Source: Pseudolabrys sp. (GTDB lineage Bacteria; Pseudomonadota; Alphaproteobacteria; Rhizobiales; Xanthobacteraceae). From it: DNA of 37,706 bases. The stretch covers positions 1 through 37,706 of the forward strand of contig JALHRB010000037.1 in NCBI GenBank assembly GCA_022841665.1. Reading direction: 5' to 3'. The translations under genes and the position numbers were made by a program. The notes beneath the pieces are model-generated. The model worked only from the letters and a program-made list of their open reading frames with translations, made no database searches and was not told the origin of the DNA. Positions 15,704 to 23,615 of this stretch are shown here, one piece after another (positions within the stretch are counted from its first letter, which is position 1; every line of letters starts with the position of its first letter).

Positions 15704-16993
15704 ATGGCGGAGGATAGCAGCAAAAAGGCGGCGATGCCCGGCTGGCTGGAGGCCGGGCTTGCGCATGTCTGGCTGCCCTATAGCCAGATGAAGACGGCCT
15801 CAAGCCCGCTGCCGGTCGTGCGCACGGAGGGCAGCCGCATTTTTCTCGCCGACGGGCGCGAGTTGATCGACGGCATCGCCAGCTGGTGGACGGCCTGCCA
15901 CGGCTACAACCAGCCGCACATCCGGCATGCGGTCGCCAAGCAGCTCGAGCAGATGCCGCATGTGATGTTCGGCGGGCTGGCGCACGAGCAGGCCGCGACG
16001 CTGGCGCGGCGGCTGGCGGCGATGCTGCCGGGCGATCTGACCCGCGTGTTCTTCTCCGACTCCGGCTCGGTCGCGGTCGAAGTCGCGCTCAAGATGGCGG
16101 TGCAGTACTGGCTCAATCGCGGCGTCAAAGGGCGCGCGCAATTCGTCGCCTTCAAAGACGGCTATCACGGCGACACCACCGGCGCCATGGCGGTGAGCGA
16201 TCCGGAAGGCGGCATGCACGCGCTGTTCGCCGGGCTGCTGCCGCAGCATGCGCTGGTCGATCTGCCCGATACAGAGGAACGCGCCGCCGCGCTCGACACG
16301 CTGCTGGCGCGGCGCGCCGGAGATTTCGCCGGCATCATCGTTGAGCCGCTGGTGCAAGGCGCCGGCGGCATGCTGTTCCACGATGCGCATGTGCTCAAGC
16401 GGCTGCGTGCGCTCGCCGACAAATTCGAGCTGCTGCTGATCTTCGACGAGATATTCACCGGCTTCGGCCGCACCGGCACGATGTTCGCCTGTGAGGCGGC
16501 GGGCGTTGCGCCCGACATCCTCACGCTGTCGAAGGCGCTCACCGGAGGTACGCTGCCGCTCGCCGCCACCATCGCCACGAAAAAAGTGTTCGACGCCTTC
16601 TGGTCGGACGACCCGCAGAAGGCGCTGATGCACGGGCCGACCTTCATGGCCAATGCGCTGACCTGCGCCGCCGCCAACGCCTCGCTCGATTTGTTCGAGC
16701 GCGAACCGCGGCTGCAGCAGGTCGCGGGCATCGCATCGGCGCTGGAGGCGGGCCTCGCGCCCTGCCGCCAATTGCAAGGCGTGAAAGACGTGCGCGTCAA
16801 AGGCGCCATCGGCGTGGTCGAGATGGCGCGCCTCGGCAACCTCGACGGGCTGCGCGCACGCTTTGTCGACGAAGGCGTGTTCGTGCGGCCCTTCGGCAAT
16901 ACGATCTATCTCACGCCCGCCTTTACCATCGCGCCGGATGAGTTAAACAGGCTGACAAGCGCCGTCGTCAAAATCGTGCGCGAACTGCAATAG
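15704..16993 (+). CDS. bioA: Adenosylmethionine-8-amino-7-oxononanoate aminotransferase
   Basis: A 429-residue class III aminotransferase. It converts 8-amino-7-oxononanoate to diaminopelargonic acid using S-adenosylmethionine as amino donor. Features are the WLPYSQM segment (23-29), the BioA-type ASWWTACHGYN (59-69), D248 in FDEIFTGFGRTG and the PLP lysine K277 in TLSKALTGG. The start ATG at 15704 has GGGAG just upstream; an ATG at 15734 is also possible. It is divergent from bioF. The window holds bioA, bioD and bioF but no bioB. No BioR-like operator palindrome is visible in the 43-base gap. Confidence 0.93.
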   Translation: MAEDSSKKAAMPGWLEAGLAHVWLPYSQMKTASSPLPVVRTEGSRIFLADGRELIDGIASWWTACHGYNQPHIRHAVAKQLEQMPHVMFGGLAHEQAATLARRLAAMLPGDLTRVFFSDSGSVAVEVALKMAVQYWLNRGVKGRAQFVAFKDGYHGDTTGAMAVSDPEGGMHALFAGLLPQHALVDLPDTEERAAALDTLLARRAGDFAGIIVEPLVQGAGGMLFHDAHVLKRLRALADKFELLLIFDEIFTGFGRTGTMFACEAAGVAPDILTLSKALTGGTLPLAATIATKKVFDAFWSDDPQKALMHGPTFMANALTCAAANASLDLFEREPRLQQVAGIASALEAGLAPCRQLQGVKDVRVKGAIGVVEMARLGNLDGLRARFVDEGVFVRPFGNTIYLTPAFTIAPDELNRLTSAVVKIVRELQ

Positions 16994-17003
16994 GGGAAAC
17001 GTC

Positions 17004-17900
17004 ATGGCCGACTACACCGGGCCGGTGATCGATACGCATCATCACATCTGGCTGCGCAAGGACGTGCGCTGGCTGGACGATCCGCCGATCCCGCGCATGT
17101 TCGGCGACTATTTCGGCATCCGCCGCGACTACCCGGTCGAGGAATGGGCCAACGACATCGTGCCGAACGGCGTCACCAAGTCCGTGCACGTCACCGCGAT
17201 GTGGGCCCCGGGCAAGTCGCTCGACGAGACCAAGTGGCTGCAGGCGACCGCCGACAAACACGGTTTCCCGCATGGCATCGTGTTCAACGTCGATCTTACC
17301 GATCCCGACGTCGAGAGCGCGCTCAAGGCGCACAAGCAGTTCCCCAATGTGCGCGGCGTGCGCCAGATGCTCTATTGGGATTCGCCGTCGGTGCGGCAGG
17401 CGGTGCCGCGGCCGGACTTCTGCAACGATCCGGCGTTCCGGCGCGGCTTCGCGCTGCTGGAGAAATACGACCTCGGATTCGAGCTGCAGGTCTATGCCGG
17501 GCAGGTGGCCTATGCGGCCGAGCTGGTCAAGGCGTTCCCCAACGTGCGCATGATCCTGGCGCATGCCGGCATGCTGACCGAGCGCACGCAAGGAGCGATC
17601 GACCAGTGGCGCGCCGCGCTGACGACGCTCGCGGCCTTCCCGAATGTGCACGTGAAGCTCTCGGGCCTCGGCATGTACAGCCAGGGCGTGACCTATCCGC
17701 AGGCGCGGCAGGTGATCCGTGACGCCATCCAGATATTCGGCGCCGGCCGCGCGATCTACGGCAGCAACTTCCCGCTCGAGAAGCTGCACGCGAGCTATGC
17801 CGACTTCATCGGCATCTATCGAAAAGTCTTGTCCGAATATCCGGACGCCGAGCAGCGCGCGGTGTTCCACGACAACGCGGTGAAGTTCTACCGACTATAG
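17004..17900 (+). CDS. Amidohydrolase family protein (2-pyrone-4,6-dicarboxylate lactonase-like TIM barrel)
   Basis: A 298-residue amidohydrolase_2 protein. It opens with the metal-site motif D10-T-H-H-H-IW, continues with an HAGM segment in the barrel core, and ends with YGSNFPLE and FHDNAVKFYRL, all normal for the COG3618 group of lactonases and amidohydrolases. Members open lactones (pyrone dicarboxylate, fuconolactone) or cleave related bonds. The substrate cannot be assigned. GGGGAAA precedes the ATG, 11 bases after bioA, so it may be co-transcribed with bioA without belonging to biotin synthesis. Confidence 0.85.
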   Translation: MADYTGPVIDTHHHIWLRKDVRWLDDPPIPRMFGDYFGIRRDYPVEEWANDIVPNGVTKSVHVTAMWAPGKSLDETKWLQATADKHGFPHGIVFNVDLTDPDVESALKAHKQFPNVRGVRQMLYWDSPSVRQAVPRPDFCNDPAFRRGFALLEKYDLGFELQVYAGQVAYAAELVKAFPNVRMILAHAGMLTERTQGAIDQWRAALTTLAAFPNVHVKLSGLGMYSQGVTYPQARQVIRDAIQIFGAGRAIYGSNFPLEKLHASYADFIGIYRKVLSEYPDAEQRAVFHDNAVKFYRL

Positions 17901-17903
17901 AGA

Positions 17904-19247
17904 TCAGAAGCCGACGACGCTGCCGTGCAGGTCGTAGGCGTCGGCGCGCTCGATCTTCACGGTGGCGATCTCGCCGACGCGGAGCGGCCGGCGGCTGGCG
18001 ACGTAGACGGCGCCGTCGATCTCCGGCGCGTCGGCCATCGAGCGGCCCTTCGACACGGTCGGGCCGACTTCGTCGATGATCACCTGTTGGCGCGTGCCGA
18101 CTTTACGCTTGAGCCGGCGCGCGGAAATCTTCTGCTGCGCCTGCATGAAGCGGTGCCAACGCTGCTCCTTGACCTCTTCCGGCACGGCGTCGCCGAGGTC
18201 GTTGGCGGGCGCGCCCTTCACCGGCTCGTATTTGAAGCAGCCGACGCGGTCGAGCGCGGCTTCGTCCAGCCATTGCAGCAGGTATTCGAAGTCCTGCTCG
18301 GTCTCGCCGGGGAAGCCGACGATGAAGGTCGAGCGCAACGTGAGGTCAGGGCAGATCTCGCGCCAGCGCGCGATGCGCTCCAGCGTCTTCTCCTGCGCGG
18401 CCGGCCGCTTCATGCGCCTGAGCACGTCGGGAGAAGCATGCTGGAACGGGATGTCGAGATAAGGCAGCACCTTCTTCTCGGCCATCAGCGGGATGACCTC
18501 GTCGACGTGCGGGTAGGGATAGACGTAATGCAGCCGCACCCAGATGCCGAGCTCGCCGAGCGCGCGCGCCAGGTCGATGAACTTCGCCCGCACTTCCTTG
18601 TCGCGCCATTTGCTGGCCGCGTATTTGATGTCGACGCCGTAGGCTGACGTGTCCTGCGAGATGACCAGCAGTTCCTTGACGCCGGCAGCGGCGAGCTTCT
18701 CGGCCTCGCGCAGCACGTCGGCCGCCGGCCGCGACACCAGGTCGCCGCGCAGCTTCGGGATGATGCAGAAGGTGCAGCGGTTGTTGCAGCCCTCGGAAAT
18801 CTTCAGGTAAGCGTAGTGCCGCGGCGTCAGCTTGATGCCTTCCGGCGGCACCAGATCGAGGAACGGGTCGTGCCGCGGCGGCAGCGCCTTGTGCACGGCG
18901 TCGAGCACGCTCTCGTATTGCTGCGGGCCGGTGATCGCCAGCACGTCCGGATAGGCGGCGGTAATGCTCTCCGGCTCCGCGCCCATGCAGCCGGTGACGA
19001 TGACCTTGCCGTTCTCCTTCAGCGCCGCGCCGATGGCGCCGAGCGATTCCGCCTTGGCGCTGTCGAGGAAGCCGCAGGTGTTGACGATGACCAGGTCCGA
19101 GCCCTGGTGCTGGCGGCTCAGCTCGTAGCCCTCCGCGCGCAGGCGCGTGATGATGCGCTCCGAGTCGACCAGCGCCTTCGGGCAGCCGAGCGAGACGAAG
19201 CTCACCTTGGGGGCGGCGGGATCGGGCTTTTTGTCGGGATCGAGCAT
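17904..19247 (-). CDS. rimO: Ribosomal protein S12 methylthiotransferase RimO
   Basis: A 447-residue radical-SAM enzyme that adds a methylthio group to an aspartate of ribosomal protein S12. It has the N-terminal UPF0004 domain with auxiliary cluster cysteines C22, C58 and C87, the radical-SAM motif C154-x3-C158-x2-C161 ([11 protein letters not shown]), and a C-terminal TRAM domain with [17 protein letters not shown] at the start separates RimO from MiaB. The length is normal. It converges with the amidohydrolase gene, four bases apart. Confidence 0.94.
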   Translation of the reverse strand: MLDPDKKPDPAAPKVSFVSLGCPKALVDSERIITRLRAEGYELSRQHQGSDLVIVNTCGFLDSAKAESLGAIGAALKENGKVIVTGCMGAEPESITAAYPDVLAITGPQQYESVLDAVHKALPPRHDPFLDLVPPEGIKLTPRHYAYLKISEGCNNRCTFCIIPKLRGDLVSRPAADVLREAEKLAAAGVKELLVISQDTSAYGVDIKYAASKWRDKEVRAKFIDLARALGELGIWVRLHYVYPYPHVDEVIPLMAEKKVLPYLDIPFQHASPDVLRRMKRPAAQEKTLERIARWREICPDLTLRSTFIVGFPGETEQDFEYLLQWLDEAALDRVGCFKYEPVKGAPANDLGDAVPEEVKEQRWHRFMQAQQKISARRLKRKVGTRQQVIIDEVGPTVSKGRSMADAPEIDGAVYVASRRPLRVGEIATVKIERADAYDLHGSVVGF

Positions 19248-19295
19248 GCGGGGAGGGAGCTAATGGCAATCGCGCCGAATAGCAACCCGGGCGGC

Positions 19296-19392
19296 TGTCA
19301 TGCCCGCGAAAGCGGGCATCCAGTAAACGCAGGCTTTGGTGGCTGATTTCGATGCCGGGGATACTGGATCACCCGCTTTCGCGGGTGATGAC
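19296..19392. repeat. Palindromic repeat between rimO and the aspartyl hydroxylase gene
   Basis: A 97-base inverted repeat with TGTCATGCCCGC and CGGGTGATGAC ends, CCCGCGAAAGCGGG and CCCGCTTTCGCGGG half-site palindromes, and an ATCCAGTA/TACTGGAT pair further in. It is related in plan to the element at 14382-14486. It ends 10 bases before the stop of the hydroxylase gene and may act as its terminator. Confidence 0.75.
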
Positions 19393-19402
19393 GCCTTCGG
19401 CG

Positions 19403-20227
19403 TCACCTGTTCCTGAACGCCTCGGCTTCCGCATAGAACTTCTTCTCCCAGGCTGCCTGGTTGTCCATGCCCTCGCGGATGAAGGGCGTGAAGAAGGCGA
19501 GGTTCAACAGCAGCCAGTTCACGACATTGGCCGGAAAACGCAGCGGCTTGCGGAAGTCGACGAACAGCACCACCCGTGTGTGCGGCGTCCGGTTCCAGGC
19601 CTCGTGCTCGTAGGCGTCGTCGAAGATCACCGCCTCGCCCTCGCGCCAGCGGTAGACCTCCTTGTCGACGCGGATGCCGAGGGCCTCGCGCGGCTCCGGC
19701 ACGATCAGGCCGAGGTGCAGCCGCAGCACGCCGTTATAGGGGCCGCGATGCGCGGGCAGGTGCTTGCCCGGCTCCAGGATCGAGTACATCGCCGTGATCA
19801 GCCCGGGAATCTTCTGGCACGCGGCCCAGGTGTTCGGGCACAGCTTGATGTTGGCGTGCGACTTGAAGCCGTAGCCGCAGAGGAAGAACGTCTTCCAGCC
19901 GCGGTCCTGGCTGATGGTGGAAACGTCGGTCGACAGTTCGTGGAAGCCGGGCAGCTCGTCCTTGCGGGTGAGCACGCGGTCGAGCTCGGCGCGGATGGCG
20001 CGCCAGTCGCGCGCGATGTCCTTCGTCCACGGAAACACCGCGTTGTCGTAGACCGGCGGATTGCCGACCTTGCTGCAGGCGACATTGAGCCGCTCGGCGA
20101 AGGCGACGATGCGCATGAAGATGCGCGTGACCAGGCTCGGGCGCCCCATCGGCTTGATGCCGTCGGTGCCGAAATGCTGGCTGGGCGGATTGTCCTGGGC
20201 AGCTGGTTGTTCTGCGACGCTACTCAC
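19403..20227 (-). CDS. Aspartyl/asparaginyl beta-hydroxylase family dioxygenase
   Basis: A 274-residue 2-oxoglutarate/Fe(II)-type oxygenase of the AspH/LpxO group. Likely iron ligands are H160 (in HRGPYNG) and H208 (in FDDAYEHEAWN), the two-histidine site known for AspH; H171 in LRLHLGL is also conserved. The C-terminus has a hydrophobic stretch (NVVNWLLLNLAFF) that may contact the membrane, as in LpxO enzymes that hydroxylate lipid A acyl chains. Peptide or lipid substrate cannot be decided. The start is GTG at 20227, with AGGAG six bases upstream. Confidence 0.87.
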   Translation of the reverse strand: MSSVAEQPAAQDNPPSQHFGTDGIKPMGRPSLVTRIFMRIVAFAERLNVACSKVGNPPVYDNAVFPWTKDIARDWRAIRAELDRVLTRKDELPGFHELSTDVSTISQDRGWKTFFLCGYGFKSHANIKLCPNTWAACQKIPGLITAMYSILEPGKHLPAHRGPYNGVLRLHLGLIVPEPREALGIRVDKEVYRWREGEAVIFDDAYEHEAWNRTPHTRVVLFVDFRKPLRFPANVVNWLLLNLAFFTPFIREGMDNQAAWEKKFYAEAEAFRNR

Positions 20228-20361
20228 CGGCTACTCCTACGCAAGGCTTACGCAACGACCCCCAGCGGACACGGGGCTGTCACAATAGCAAGCGGGCGTC
20301 GGCGATGAAAGTTGCGGCGGCGGGGTTGGAGGCTCGTCGGCAGGGCGTTATCGTGGCGCCC

Positions 20362-20697
20362 ATGTGGCGCATCCTCCTCGTCCTGGTATTTTTGACCGCT
20401 GGTTCCGGCGGGCCAGCTTTGGCTGCCGATACCGGGCTTAGGTTGCGGCCGGCGGAAACCGTCACGCTGCGGCCGCTGCCGTTCCCGCGCGGGGAGCGCG
20501 CGGCCTCCGTGTGGGACGAGCGCGCCTGCTGGAACGACTGCCAGTCCTATTGCACCTGGGGCGCGGCCGGCTGCCTCAAGGTCGATGCCCAAGGCCGCTG
20601 CCTGACGCTGACCGACCGCTGCGACCGCACGTGCCAGCGCGCATGCCGCGGGCAGGGCGGCCCGTTGTTGGGGCCGCTGCTCGGCCTGCTTGACTAG
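20362..20697 (+). CDS. Small cysteine-rich secreted protein, unknown function
   Basis: A 111-residue protein with a clear signal peptide (residues 1-22, cleavage near ALAAD). The mature chain has eight cysteines crowded into about 45 residues: ACWNDC, YC, GC, RC, RC, TC and AC. Such an even number suggests disulfide bonds or metal binding in the periplasm. I do not recognise the family. The ATG at 20362 is preferred because it starts the signal peptide; an in-frame ATG at 20305 would spoil it. It sits alone between a divergent hydroxylase gene and the UbiD gene, 47 bases before the latter. Confidence 0.7.
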   Translation: MWRILLVLVFLTAGSGGPALAADTGLRLRPAETVTLRPLPFPRGERAASVWDERACWNDCQSYCTWGAAGCLKVDAQGRCLTLTDRCDRTCQRACRGQGGPLLGPLLGLLD

Positions 20698-20744
20698 TTT
20701 TCGGCGTCCGGCCTACCCAGCACGTCCGTAGAGGACCACGCCTC

Positions 20745-22385
20745 ATGACCGACGCGCCGCGCAATTATCCCGATCTGCACGACCATCTGGCCTCGCTCGA
20801 GAAGCAGGGCCTGCTGCAGCGGATCGACCGGCAAATCGACAAAGATTCCGAGATGCACCCGCTGGTGCGCTGGCAGTTCGTCGGCGGCATCGACGAGGCC
20901 GACCGCAAGGCCTTCCTGTTCACCAACGTCGTCGACGGGCGCGGCCGCACATACGACATTCCGGTCGTGGTCGGCGCCATGGCCGCCAACCCGGCCGTCT
21001 ACAGCGTCGGCATGCAGGCGCCGCTGTCGGACATCCAGAAGAAATGGGACCACGCCATCGCCAATCCGGTGGAGCCGCGGCTGGTCAACGAGGCGGTCTG
21101 CCACGAGGTCATCCACGAAGGCGACGCGCTCAAAGGTGAAGGCAACGGCCTCGACCGCCTGCCGATCCCGGTCTCGACGCCCGGCTTCGACTCGGCGCCG
21201 ACGCTCACCGCCACCAACGTCATCACGCGCGATCCGGAAACCGGCATCCAGAACATGGGCACCTACCGCGCGGCGCTGAAGGCGCCCGACCGGCTGGTGG
21301 TGCGCATGGCGACCCGCGTCGGCGGCGCCGGCGGCTATCTGCATTATTTGAAATATCAGAAGCTGAAACAGCCGATGCCCTGCGCCATCGTGCTCGGCTG
21401 TCCGCCTTACGTCGCTTTCATGGGGCCGCAGAAGCTGCCGATCGGCGTCGACGAACTGACCGTGGCCGGCGGGCTCGCCGGCGGGCCGATCAACATCGTG
21501 CGCGCGCGCACCGTCGACCTGACGATCCCGGCCGAGTCCGAATTGGTGATCGAGGGCCTGATCGACACCGAATGGCTGGAGCCGGAAGCGCCGTTCGGCG
21601 AGTCGCACGGGCATGTCGCGCTGGAAGAGTTCAACATGCCGATGCGGGTGACCGCGATCACGCATCGCAAGAAGCCGGTCATCCCGTCCTACATCAGCCA
21701 GGTGGCGCCGTCGGAATCGAGCGTCATTAAGCGGGTGGCTTACGAGCCGTTGTTCACGCATCACCTGAAGAACACGCTCGGCATCAAGGGCGTGAAGAAA
21801 GTCGCGCTGCATGAGCCGCTCACCGGCCTTTTGCGCGTCACCGTCATCACGCTGGAGAAGGGCACCTCGCGCACCGAAGTGTGGCGCGCGCTCAACGGCG
21901 CCGCCTTCTTCAAGGGCGACTGCGGCAAGATCTGCATCGCGGTGAATGAGGACATCGACGTCGACAATGCCGACGCGCTGCTGTGGGCGATGGCCTACCG
22001 CATGAATCCGGTCGAGGACGTGCAGCTTCTGCCGCATCGCGGGCAGGGCCATGGGCCCAAGCGCGAGCACGACAGGGAAGAAGACTCCACGATGCTCATG
22101 GACGCCACCATGAAGACCGACATGCCGCCTTTGGCGCTGCCGAAGAAGGACTACATGGAGCGCGCCAAGTCGATCTGGCAGGAGCTCGGATTAGGGCCGC
22201 TGCGGCCGCAGGCGCCGTGGTTCGGCTATTCATTGGGAGACTGGCTGCCGCAATGGGACGAGGCGGCCGCGCGCGCGGCCAAGGGCCACTATCTCGAGAA
22301 CGGCAGGATCAGCGCCAAGCAGCTGCGCAAGGGCATCAAGCCGGAGACCAAGTTCAGGCCGGACGGCGAGGGCGGCAAGGGCTGA
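20745..22385 (+). CDS. UbiD family decarboxylase
   Basis: A 546-residue member of the UbiD family of prenyl-FMN-dependent reversible decarboxylases. The active-site signature E281-APFG-E286 matches the ExPFGE motif that supplies catalytic glutamates. AITHRKKPVIPS follows. The last 70 residues are an extension (APWFGYSLGDW...) seen in some UbiD subgroups. Known members act on aromatic or unsaturated acids. No UbiX-type prenyltransferase gene, which would make the cofactor, is in the window. GAGGA lies eight bases before the ATG. A strong terminator follows. Confidence 0.9.
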   Translation: MTDAPRNYPDLHDHLASLEKQGLLQRIDRQIDKDSEMHPLVRWQFVGGIDEADRKAFLFTNVVDGRGRTYDIPVVVGAMAANPAVYSVGMQAPLSDIQKKWDHAIANPVEPRLVNEAVCHEVIHEGDALKGEGNGLDRLPIPVSTPGFDSAPTLTATNVITRDPETGIQNMGTYRAALKAPDRLVVRMATRVGGAGGYLHYLKYQKLKQPMPCAIVLGCPPYVAFMGPQKLPIGVDELTVAGGLAGGPINIVRARTVDLTIPAESELVIEGLIDTEWLEPEAPFGESHGHVALEEFNMPMRVTAITHRKKPVIPSYISQVAPSESSVIKRVAYEPLFTHHLKNTLGIKGVKKVALHEPLTGLLRVTVITLEKGTSRTEVWRALNGAAFFKGDCGKICIAVNEDIDVDNADALLWAMAYRMNPVEDVQLLPHRGQGHGPKREHDREEDSTMLMDATMKTDMPPLALPKKDYMERAKSIWQELGLGPLRPQAPWFGYSLGDWLPQWDEAAARAAKGHYLENGRISAKQLRKGIKPETKFRPDGEGGKG

Positions 22386-22411
22386 GTCCGCGCTTGCGAC
22401 TGCCTGCAAAA

Positions 22412-22439
22412 AAAACCGCGCCCCGAGAGGCGCGGTTTT
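22412..22439. terminator. Bidirectional intrinsic terminator after the UbiD gene
   Basis: An eleven-pair perfect stem (AAAACCGCGCC with GGCGCGGTTTT) closes a six-base loop and has an A tract before it and T-rich sequence after it. It serves the UbiD gene on the plus strand and the convergent microprotein unit on the minus strand. Confidence 0.9.
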
Positions 22440-22467
22440 CGTTTCCAGGCTTGACCCCGGGGTCGGA

Positions 22468-22542
22468 TCAGGCGGCGCCGAGCAGCATCAAGAGCAGAAT
22501 GACGCTGAAGGGGACGCCGAGAAGCCAAAGCAGAATAGGCAT
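22468..22542 (-). CDS. 24-residue hydrophobic microprotein
   Basis: A short frame encoding MPILLWLLGVPF followed by a run of Ser, Val, Ile, Leu and Met, ending LLGAA: a single predicted membrane helix. The ATG lies one base after the TGA of the upstream PhnA-like gene, and GGGAGG inside that gene's last codons is at good spacing, so translation is probably coupled. The terminator at 22412-22439 follows. I recall similar tiny hydrophobic proteins beside such membrane proteins in related genomes but cannot name a family. It may be a small membrane subunit or regulator. Confidence 0.6.
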   Translation of the reverse strand: MPILLWLLGVPFSVILLLMLLGAA

Positions 22543-22543
22543 G

Positions 22544-23434
22544 TCAGAGCCTCCCGGTTTGGATGGTGGTCGTGGTGGCGCCGGCCGAGGTCTCGTACCA
22601 GCGCGCATTGCGCAGCCGTCCGCCTTCAGCCGCGCCGAACATGCTGGCGAGCGCGCCCGCGAGCATCGAGGCGGCGATCCAGAGCGCCAGCTTCATCGCG
22701 GCGCGGCGGGCCTTGTCGGCCGCCTCCTTGGCCTGCGCGACGGTCTCGTCGACCCGCTTTTCCGCCTCGGCTTGCGAGAGGCCGGTCCTTGCCGCCACGA
22801 CGCGCGCGGCATAGGCGCGGTCGTTCTGCGCGACGGTGCCGTTTCGGGTCATTGACGGCCCGAGGATGCGGAGCAGCTCGGCACGCGTGGCGGCTTGATC
22901 CGTCCCTTGCGCGGGCGAAGAAGCGCCCGCGGGTGCGTTCGGCGCGGCGGCGCCCGGGGTTTCCGTCCGCAGCAAGCGGTCGACATAGAGGTCGCCGAGG
23001 CCGCCGCTCGACGCCGCCTGCGCGGCGCCCGCGCCGGCCGCCGGGATGGACCCGGCCGAAGCCGCCGCCAGCAAATGCGTGCCGGCGCCGGCCAGCACCG
23101 TGACGGTCAAGACGGTGGCAAAAGCCCAGGTGACCAAACCATGCGCGGTGTCCCTGAAATAGCGCTCGTCGCTGTGCACGTCGTCCCAGCCGTGACGCAG
23201 GCGGCCGGTGATGTAACCGCCGACGGTCGAGGCGATGACGGCCATGGCGATCAGCGCGACGCCGGCGGCCCAGCCGGTCGCGCTGGCGGAGAGGCCTTCT
23301 CCCTGCCACGGGGAAACGAGCGCCAGTCCGCCGCCGACGGCGAAGGCGGTGATCAGCAAAGTGACGGCGGCAGCGGTGACGCTGCCCGCCAGTATCGCAC
23401 CCCACGAAACGGTCGAATTGAAGTCCCGGTCCAT
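22544..23434 (-). CDS. PhnA-like putative membrane protein, unknown function
   Basis: A 296-residue protein. It has three to four hydrophobic helices at the N-terminus (12-40, 50-75, 100-125), then an Ala/Gly-rich soluble middle, an Ala/Glu/Lys helical stretch (about 205-245) and a last helix near 250-270. It resembles proteins labelled PhnA-like in Rhizobiales; the name does not imply phosphonate hydrolysis. GGGAG stands before the ATG. A possible EcfG-type stress promoter lies upstream at 23464-23489. A membrane or envelope stress role is only inferred. Downstream is the coupled microprotein gene. Confidence 0.75.
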   Translation of the reverse strand: MDRDFNSTVSWGAILAGSVTAAAVTLLITAFAVGGGLALVSPWQGEGLSASATGWAAGVALIAMAVIASTVGGYITGRLRHGWDDVHSDERYFRDTAHGLVTWAFATVLTVTVLAGAGTHLLAAASAGSIPAAGAGAAQAASSGGLGDLYVDRLLRTETPGAAAPNAPAGASSPAQGTDQAATRAELLRILGPSMTRNGTVAQNDRAYAARVVAARTGLSQAEAEKRVDETVAQAKEAADKARRAAMKLALWIAASMLAGALASMFGAAEGGRLRNARWYETSAGATTTTIQTGRL

Positions 23435-23463
23435 CGAAATCTCCCAGCATGTCGACGATAGGA

Positions 23464-23489
23464 AAAGCCGATGCGGGTGCGTTTGTTCC
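23464..23489 (-). promoter_or_regulatory. Candidate EcfG-type promoter upstream of the PhnA-like gene
   Basis: On the minus strand GGAAC (23489-23485) is followed after 17 bases by CTTT (23467-23464). The alphaproteobacterial general stress sigma factor EcfG favours GGAAC, 16-18 bases, then CGTT. The -35 half is perfect; the -10 half has one mismatch. The distance to the start codon (about 30 bases) suits a short leader. Confidence 0.4.
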
Positions 23490-23615
23490 TGAGGCGCGCG
23501 GAATTGATGGCGGCGAGCAGGCGAAATGGCGTCGGCACGCCGAACGGCTGCGCACGGGGATGAAGCCGGAGACGGGTTCCGGCCGGCGGGGAGGCGGCGG
23601 GGCCGACCGGGGCGG

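Noticed and set aside
22544-23434. Phosphonoacetate hydrolase activity implied by the PhnA-like label
   Set aside because: The sequence is a membrane protein with no metallohydrolase motif; the label is historical.
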